This document shows positions 59,657 to 64,000 of a stretch of DNA of 64,000 nt, in pieces (positions within the stretch are counted from its first letter, which is position 1; each line of letters opens with the position of its first letter). The stretch covers positions 68,534 through 132,533 of the forward strand of contig JAEYOE010000032.1 in NCBI GenBank assembly GCA_023412005.1. Reading direction: 5' to 3'. The translations under genes and the position numbers were made by a program. Under the pieces are notes generated by a model. The model made no database searches and was not told the DNA's origin. It saw only the letters and a program-made list of their open reading frames with translations. Origin of the DNA: Bacillota bacterium (GTDB taxonomy: Bacteria; Bacillota; Clostridia; Christensenellales; SZUA-584).

Positions 59657-59734
59657 ATGAGACACATTCTAAGCACCCCGTTCTCTGCAAGTGCAGCCAT
59701 TTTGACATGTCGATGTCGAAGCATAAATGCCTGA
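59657..59734 (+). CDS. Upstream ORF: candidate cysteine-responsive leader peptide
   Basis: 25 residues, MRHILSTPFSASAAILTCRC followed by RSINA. It has a perfect ribosome binding site: AAAGGAG ends seven bases before the ATG. Two cysteine codons (TGT CGA TGT) lie six and eight codons before the stop. It ends 44 A-rich bases upstream of the rhodanese lipoprotein start, in a different frame. In a cluster of sulfur-handling genes ending in cysK, ribosome stalling at the Cys codons when cysteinyl-tRNA is scarce is an attractive model. No attenuator hairpin is visible, so control would be translational or Rho-linked. Expression is unproven. Confidence 0.6.
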   Translation: MRHILSTPFSASAAILTCRCRSINA

Positions 59735-59778
59735 AAATTAATAAAGCAAACAAAAACAATTTAAAAGGAGAATTTAAA

Positions 59779-60888
59779 ATGAAAAACATAAAAATAGCCG
59801 CTTTGTTATTGGTATTTGTGCTTGTGGTTTGCGCTTTTGCAGCGTGCGCAGCGCCTGTTGCGCCGCAAAACACGGAATCAGCCGCCGAAACGGCAGCTGC
59901 AACGGAATCGGCTTCGGCCCCCGAAACAGCAGCTGCAGCAGAATCGGCATCGCCTGCCGAAACAACGAGAGCCGTCAGAACGGGAGACAACAATGCTGAG
60001 GTTCTTCCGGCCCCGACTGATGTCACAGAAAAAGACAGCGATCAGGCGCTTTTCGATACTTATGTATACTCAGTGGAGAAGCTTCAGAAAGAATATAACA
60101 ATGTGATCGTATTGGATGCCCGTGCACAGGAAGCTTATGATAAGGGCCATTTACCGAACGCGGTTCGTGCCACATGGCAGGAATGGTCTAACGTGAGCGG
60201 CGATCAGGCGAGCGGCGATTGGGCACATATCAAGTCGTATGACGAGCTCTCTAAGATATTCGGTGATTTGGGGATCGACGGCACAAAGCCGGTTGTGATT
60301 TACACCGATACACAGGCAGGCTGGGGCGAAGAGGGCCGCCAGCTTTGGACCTTGCGTGTGTTTGGTTTGACAAACACGTTTATACTCAATGGCGGCATCA
60401 AAGCGTGGCAGGATGCCGGTGGTGAAGTGTCGACGGAAGCCACAAAAATCACGCCGGTCACTGGGCCGAAAGCCAATCCGAATGAAAACCTCATTGCCGA
60501 AACGGATTATCTTGCAGCGAATCTTGACACATTGAAACTGCTGGATACGAGAGAAGATGCGGAATATGCAGGCCTTAAGAATTATGGTGAGAAGACAAAA
60601 GGGCGTATTCCGAATTCCAAGCACATCTGGTTTAAGGACTTTTACAATGCCGACGGAACGCTGCTGACACCTGCTCAGATCAGAGCGAGAGTGGAAGCTC
60701 TCGGCTACACCACCGATGACGAAATCGTTCTGTATTGCACTGGCGGTATCCGTTCAGGCTTCACGACGATTATCCTTCAATCGGCAGGCTTTACAAAGGC
60801 GCGCAACTATAACGTGAGCTTCAGCGGCTGGGCCGGAACTGACCAGAAGATTGACAGCACGGTTCTTGATGAACTGATCGTTTACTAA
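59779..60888 (+). CDS. Lipoprotein with two rhodanese domains (thiosulfate sulfurtransferase-like)
   Basis: 369 residues from ATG 59779 (AAAAGGAG upstream); the longer open frame lacks an initiation site. Signal peptide with lipobox FAAC near residue 21, then a Glu/Ala/Thr-rich spacer with near-repeats (AAETAAATESAS; AAAAESASPAET). Rhodanese domain 1 (about 90-215) has IYTDTQAGWGEEG, with Asp177 where the catalytic Cys should be, hence inactive. Domain 2 (about 245-365) has LYCTGGIRSG, with active Cys320. This is the SseA/thiosulfate sulfurtransferase tandem layout, here exported. It transfers sulfane sulfur outside the membrane. Confidence 0.87.
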   Translation: MKNIKIAALLLVFVLVVCAFAACAAPVAPQNTESAAETAAATESASAPETAAAAESASPAETTRAVRTGDNNAEVLPAPTDVTEKDSDQALFDTYVYSVEKLQKEYNNVIVLDARAQEAYDKGHLPNAVRATWQEWSNVSGDQASGDWAHIKSYDELSKIFGDLGIDGTKPVVIYTDTQAGWGEEGRQLWTLRVFGLTNTFILNGGIKAWQDAGGEVSTEATKITPVTGPKANPNENLIAETDYLAANLDTLKLLDTREDAEYAGLKNYGEKTKGRIPNSKHIWFKDFYNADGTLLTPAQIRARVEALGYTTDDEIVLYCTGGIRSGFTTIILQSAGFTKARNYNVSFSGWAGTDQKIDSTVLDELIVY

Positions 60889-60917
60889 CATTAACTTAAA
60901 ATCGGGGGCAGTCAAGT

Positions 60918-61901
60918 ATGAGCAAGAAAAAAGTTTGGACGGTATTGCGGATCATCATTTCCCTCGGGCTGCTGGCCTTGGCCGTTAAGCTCGCGGATAT
61001 AGGTCAGGTAGCAAAATCGCTGACTCATTTCAATCTTGTGTGGCTGCTCCCGGTTCTTATGTTGATACTGCTTTCTGTGCTGATCAGTGCCCTTAAATGG
61101 GGAGTTTTAGTCAAAGCGCAGGGAATCCGCATCCGCTTTGGCAGGCTGATAGCTTATTACAACTGCGGCCTTTTCTTTAATAATTTCTTGCCCTCCAGCA
61201 TCGGCGGAGACGGCATCCGTATATACCTTGCAGGCAAAGAAGCTGAGAACACCTCAGCGGCGGCTTCCTCTGTGGTGATGGAAAGAGTGATCGCCACCAT
61301 AACACTGGCATTGCTCGGGCTTATTAGCTCGGCTTTTGTCAAGAACCCCTCGAGAATCGCTGTGGTGCTGCTGGCGGGGCTGCTGCTTGCGGGGCTGCTG
61401 CTCGCAGCCATTTTATTGTCGGGCTGGGTGCCGAAACGGCTGAGAAAAAGAGACGGAAAAATCAGCCGTAGCTGGGCCCGGTTTGCCGAATCGGCAAAAG
61501 AATTGAGAAGCAAAAAGAAAGCCCTTGGTGTCTGCCTGATTGAATCTGTATTATTTCAAATGGTTGTTGCCTTTGTTGTGGGGGCTGTGATCACAGGGCT
61601 GAACCATTCGCAGCTGCCCTTGCCGGATCTGTTCTTGGTTACTTGCGCGTCGTCTGTTCTCGCGATGGTGCCGCTTGGCATAAACGGTTACGGCATGAGA
61701 GAAGGCGCCTATATATTCCTGCTTCAGCCATATGGGTTCACGGCATCAGCTGCGTTGACTGTTTCTGTGCTGTTTGCGATAGCTGTATCCGCATACAGTC
61801 TGGTCGGGGGTATCCAATGGCTGTTTATAAGCAAGGGAAAAAAGAGCATTGTGAAGAGTGATTCTTCGCTTAGTCAGTTTAGAGATATTAACACACCTTA
61901 A
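60918..61901 (+). CDS. Flippase-like membrane protein (lysylphosphatidylglycerol synthetase TM domain/UPF0104)
   Basis: 327 residues, eight or nine membrane segments. Landmarks: FFNNFLPSSIGGDGIRIYLAG near residue 85, and late MVPLGINGYGMREGAYIFLL. This is the membrane domain shared with MprF, without the catalytic synthase part. Stand-alone members are thought to move polar lipids or lipid-linked intermediates. It lies 29 bases after the rhodanese gene and before the TVP38 gene, so it is probably part of the same transcript. Ribosome binding site GGGGGC. Confidence 0.85.
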   Translation: MSKKKVWTVLRIIISLGLLALAVKLADIGQVAKSLTHFNLVWLLPVLMLILLSVLISALKWGVLVKAQGIRIRFGRLIAYYNCGLFFNNFLPSSIGGDGIRIYLAGKEAENTSAAASSVVMERVIATITLALLGLISSAFVKNPSRIAVVLLAGLLLAGLLLAAILLSGWVPKRLRKRDGKISRSWARFAESAKELRSKKKALGVCLIESVLFQMVVAFVVGAVITGLNHSQLPLPDLFLVTCASSVLAMVPLGINGYGMREGAYIFLLQPYGFTASAALTVSVLFAIAVSAYSLVGGIQWLFISKGKKSIVKSDSSLSQFRDINTP

Positions 61902-61927
61902 TCGGAATATTGAATGGAGTTTGACGC

Positions 61928-62686
61928 ATGAATAAGAAGTTAAAAATAGCACTTATGATCGCTATCCCTGCCGTTCTGCTGGCGGTTTTTTTAATCCCAG
62001 AAAGCAGATCCGCCATTATCGAGTTTGGAAAAGTGCTGTCGTCTGCCGATCCTGAGCCGGTCAAAGAATATATACGTTCTTTTGGTGTGCTGGCTATTGT
62101 GATTTCGTTCGCTTTAATGGTTTTTCAATCACTGGCTGCGCCATTGCCCGCCTTTCTCATCACGTTCGCGAACGCGACGATATTCGGATGGGTTGGCGGA
62201 GCTGTCCTCTCATGGACGAGTTCAATGGTCGGTGCAGCCGCGTGCTTTGGCATTGCGAAGCTCTATGGAAGAAGCGCCGTGACCAAATTAACCGGAAAAA
62301 GAGCGCTTGCAACCGTGGACGAGTTTTTCAATAAGTACGGTTCTAAATCCATCGTGATTGCGCGGCTTCTGCCATTTATGCCGTTTGATATCGTGAGCTA
62401 TGCGGCAGGGCTCACGTCGATCAAATTCTGGCCGTTTTTTATCGCGACCGGCATAGGCCAGCTGCCTGCGACGATCGTCTATTCCTATGCGGGAAAAATG
62501 CTGGGCGGAGGAGCCAAGACTTTTGTGTACGGTCTGCTCATCGTTTTTGCCCTGTTCGGTCTGACATCTATTTTGCGCTCAGTATATAAACAGCGCAAAG
62601 CCAAAGTGCAGAGTGCTCGAAGCGCAGAGACTTCGGACAGCGCAGTGCCCGCTGCAGACAATGCAGAAACGACCAAACAGGGGTGA
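61928..62686 (+). CDS. TVP38/TMEM64 (VTT/DedA-superfamily) membrane protein
   Basis: 252 residues. After one N-terminal helix, the VTT domain (about 60-205) shows FQSLAAPLPAFLITFANATI, FGWVGGAVLSWTSSMVGA, and the conserved RLLPFMPFDIVSYAAGLT. It ends with a hydrophilic tail. VTT proteins move or scramble lipids; bacterial members have been tied to membrane homeostasis and oxyanion sensitivity. The last bases overlap the radical SAM gene region (GTGA/ATG), consistent with an operon. GGAG precedes the ATG. Confidence 0.87.
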   Translation: MNKKLKIALMIAIPAVLLAVFLIPESRSAIIEFGKVLSSADPEPVKEYIRSFGVLAIVISFALMVFQSLAAPLPAFLITFANATIFGWVGGAVLSWTSSMVGAAACFGIAKLYGRSAVTKLTGKRALATVDEFFNKYGSKSIVIARLLPFMPFDIVSYAAGLTSIKFWPFFIATGIGQLPATIVYSYAGKMLGGGAKTFVYGLLIVFALFGLTSILRSVYKQRKAKVQSARSAETSDSAVPAADNAETTKQG

Positions 62687-62691
62687 GTGAA

Positions 62692-63666
62692 ATGGGAGAG
62701 GTATTGCTGCAAACATGCAGTTTTGAGGACACATTGGCGAAGCATGAGATAAGTCAAAGCCGCAAATCGATAGAAACATTGCAGCTTAATATCACAAAAA
62801 AGTGCAACCAAAGATGCCGGCATTGTCACGTGAATGCCGGGCCGGACAGAAAAGAAGAAATGCCGGCGTTGGTCATCAACCGCATCATCGATCTGCTAGT
62901 GAACAATCAGCATATAAAGACGGTGGACTTAACCGGGGGTGCCCCGGAGCTGAACCCGAATTTTAAGTATTTGGTCAGGCGTCTTAAGGAAATGGAGCTC
63001 GATATCATTGACCGTTGTAATTTAACGATACTGCTTGAAGCGGGCCAGGAAGACACGGCGGATTTTCTGGCTGAAAACGGCGTGACGATATGTGCATCGC
63101 TTCCCTGTTATACGCAATATAATGTTGACCTGCAAAGAGGAACCGATGTCTATACAAAAAGCATAGAAGCACTGAGAAAACTGAACGCACTTGGGTATGG
63201 CAAAGAGGGCAGCGGGCTTAAGCTGCATTTGATTTACAATCCTCTTGGTGACTATTTGCCGGGAGACCAAACGAAGCTGCAAGCGGATTACAAAGAGGCG
63301 CTGAAAAATCGAGATGGCATCGTTTTTAATAATCTTTATACAATTTCAAACATGCCAATAGGCAGATACGAGCATAAGCTCACGCACGAAAAAAAGCTCA
63401 GCCGTTACAACAGTCTTCTTTGCGCCGCCTTTAATCACGAGACCGCAGATAAAGTGATGTGTAAGAGTCAAATATCTGTTGATTATGACGGACGATTATT
63501 TGATTGTGATTTTAATATTGCTCTCAATAAGCCGATATGCTCAAACGAAAATTCAGTTTGGAAAATCAAAGATTTTGCCGAGATTACCGACCGGATTGCC
63601 TTTGGTCAGCATTGCTTTGCGTGTGCGGCAGGCAGCGGAAGCTCTTGCAAAGGCACCTTGGTGTAA
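62692..63666 (+). CDS. ArsS-like radical SAM/Cys-rich domain protein
   Basis: 324 residues from ATG 62692 (AGGGGTGA upstream); a GTG at 62683 overlaps the previous stop and is the alternative. Radical SAM cluster motif CNQRCRHC (Cys38, Cys42, Cys45), then DLTGGAPELNPNF (the GGE-like SAM motif). The C-terminal Cys-rich domain has MCKSQISVDYDGRLFDCDFN and FGQHCFACAAGSGSSCKGTL. This pairing defines the family that includes arsenosugar enzyme ArsS. Many relatives have other, unknown roles. No arsM is visible here. A cysteine synthase gene follows 30 bases later. Confidence 0.87.
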   Translation: MGEVLLQTCSFEDTLAKHEISQSRKSIETLQLNITKKCNQRCRHCHVNAGPDRKEEMPALVINRIIDLLVNNQHIKTVDLTGGAPELNPNFKYLVRRLKEMELDIIDRCNLTILLEAGQEDTADFLAENGVTICASLPCYTQYNVDLQRGTDVYTKSIEALRKLNALGYGKEGSGLKLHLIYNPLGDYLPGDQTKLQADYKEALKNRDGIVFNNLYTISNMPIGRYEHKLTHEKKLSRYNSLLCAAFNHETADKVMCKSQISVDYDGRLFDCDFNIALNKPICSNENSVWKIKDFAEITDRIAFGQHCFACAAGSGSSCKGTLV

Positions 63667-63696
63667 CTCTATGATATCAATAGCAGGAGACCTATT

Positions 63697-64000
63697 ATGA
63701 AAATCGCGGAAGATTTGACACAACTGATTGGAAATACCCCTCTGGTCAGAATCACAAAAATAAACCCGACGCAAGCCGAGATCATTGCCAAACTTGAAAT
63801 GTTCAATCCGCTTTCCAGCGTGAAAGACCGAATTGGGTTTTCAATGATCGAAAGCGCGGAAAGGGAAGGTATCATAAAGCCCGGTGATGTGCTGCTTGAA
63901 CCCACAAGCGGCAACACCGGCATCGGCCTTGCCTTCGTTAGCGCCATAAAAGGTTATAAGCTGATACTCACAATGCCTGAGACCATGAGCATTGAAAGAA
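63697..64000 (+). CDS. cysK: Cysteine synthase, CysK type (partial, cut by window end)
   Basis: The first 101 codons are present. IGNTPLVRITKI, PLP-lysine Lys43 in NPLSSVKDRIG, TSGNTG at 70-75 and TMPETMSIER are classical CysK (O-acetylserine sulfhydrylase A) signatures, distinct from the CysM-like enzyme at 1651. It makes cysteine from O-acetylserine and sulfide. GCAGGAGACC precedes the ATG. It probably belongs to the rhodanese-radical SAM cluster, 30 bases after the radical SAM gene. Confidence 0.93.
   Translation, partial: MKIAEDLTQLIGNTPLVRITKINPTQAEIIAKLEMFNPLSSVKDRIGFSMIESAEREGIIKPGDVLLEPTSGNTGIGLAFVSAIKGYKLILTMPETMSIER

Noticed and set aside
59587..59778. An N-terminal extension of the rhodanese protein (64 extra codons)
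   Set aside because: No ribosome binding site precedes it. The ATG at 59779 has AAAAGGAG and opens directly into a lipoprotein signal peptide.
1..64000. tRNA, rRNA, CRISPR array, prophage or transposase genes
   Set aside because: I looked for T-loop-like motifs, regular direct repeats, and phage or transposase signatures on both strands and found none.

Overview
The window looks like chromosomal DNA of an anaerobic, saccharolytic member of the Clostridia (Bacillota) with roughly balanced GC. Evidence: the rpsF-ssb-rpsR operon, a Veg protein, the cdaA-cdaR pair, the adjacent NusG-domain-II and Gx-transporter genes, a YesM/YesN-type two-component pair with a CUT1 sugar ABC importer, rubredoxin, a DUF1858 protein, a radical SAM enzyme, and strong AGGAGG-type ribosome binding sites. 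Several genes start with TTG or GTG. I see no rRNA, tRNA, CRISPR array, transposase or prophage, so this is mostly housekeeping and metabolic sequence with small accessory islands.

Layout. 0-5 kb: GyrI-like fragment, trmO, an isochorismatase-family hydrolase, then leftward genes for a cysteine synthase (followed by a VbhA-like orphan antitoxin), a P-loop ATPase and an FAD oxidoreductase. 5-8.5 kb: leftward cdaA-cdaR (c-di-AMP) and rightward tandem uracil-DNA glycosylase family genes, the first apparently leaderless. 8.5-12.7 kb: a hairpin-rich candidate ncRNA, a PQ-loop-like membrane protein, a ZTP riboswitch controlling folD, dispersed repeats and transketolase. 12.7-19 kb: YugP-type protease, Gx transporter and NusG-II protein, then a tetR-ABC-ABC exporter operon with its own operator. 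19-24.6 kb: M50 protease, PHP phosphoesterase, Zn-ribbon, DUF1858 and rubredoxin genes, and a YtrA-type gntR-ABC operon. 24.6-29.3 kb: rpsF-ssb-rpsR with a probable S6:S18 leader element, a four-CxxC mini-protein, a DtxR-family regulator, a PfkB kinase coupled to a 52-residue membrane protein, and veg overlapping an antisense gene. 29.4-33 kb: a c-di-GMP-I riboswitch in front of an InlB-repeat surface protein, next to a response-regulator diguanylate cyclase. 33-39.4 kb: malQ-glgP (alpha-glucan use), a polysaccharide deacetylase and a secreted M14 carboxypeptidase. 39.6-42.9 kb: an arsenic operon (arsR, acr3, permease, arsC, thioredoxin-like). 42.9-48.5 kb: a HIRAN membrane protein, a UvrD-like helicase, an AraC regulator, a PNPOx-like protein and a secreted SH3-C39 protein. 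48.6-59.5 kb: a leftward sugar locus (LacI regulator, GH3 glycosidase, binding protein, two permeases, sensor kinase, response regulator, MsmK-type ATPase).

59.5-64 kb: a rightward cluster led by a short cysteine-containing upstream ORF, then a two-domain rhodanese lipoprotein, a flippase-like membrane protein, a TVP38/VTT membrane protein, an ArsS-like radical SAM enzyme and a second cysteine synthase cut by the window end. This sulfur-linked cluster is my best candidate for an undescribed system. RNA-level control is the other theme: ZTP and c-di-GMP riboswitches, a ribosomal-protein leader and two probable leaderless promoters are all readable in the sequence.
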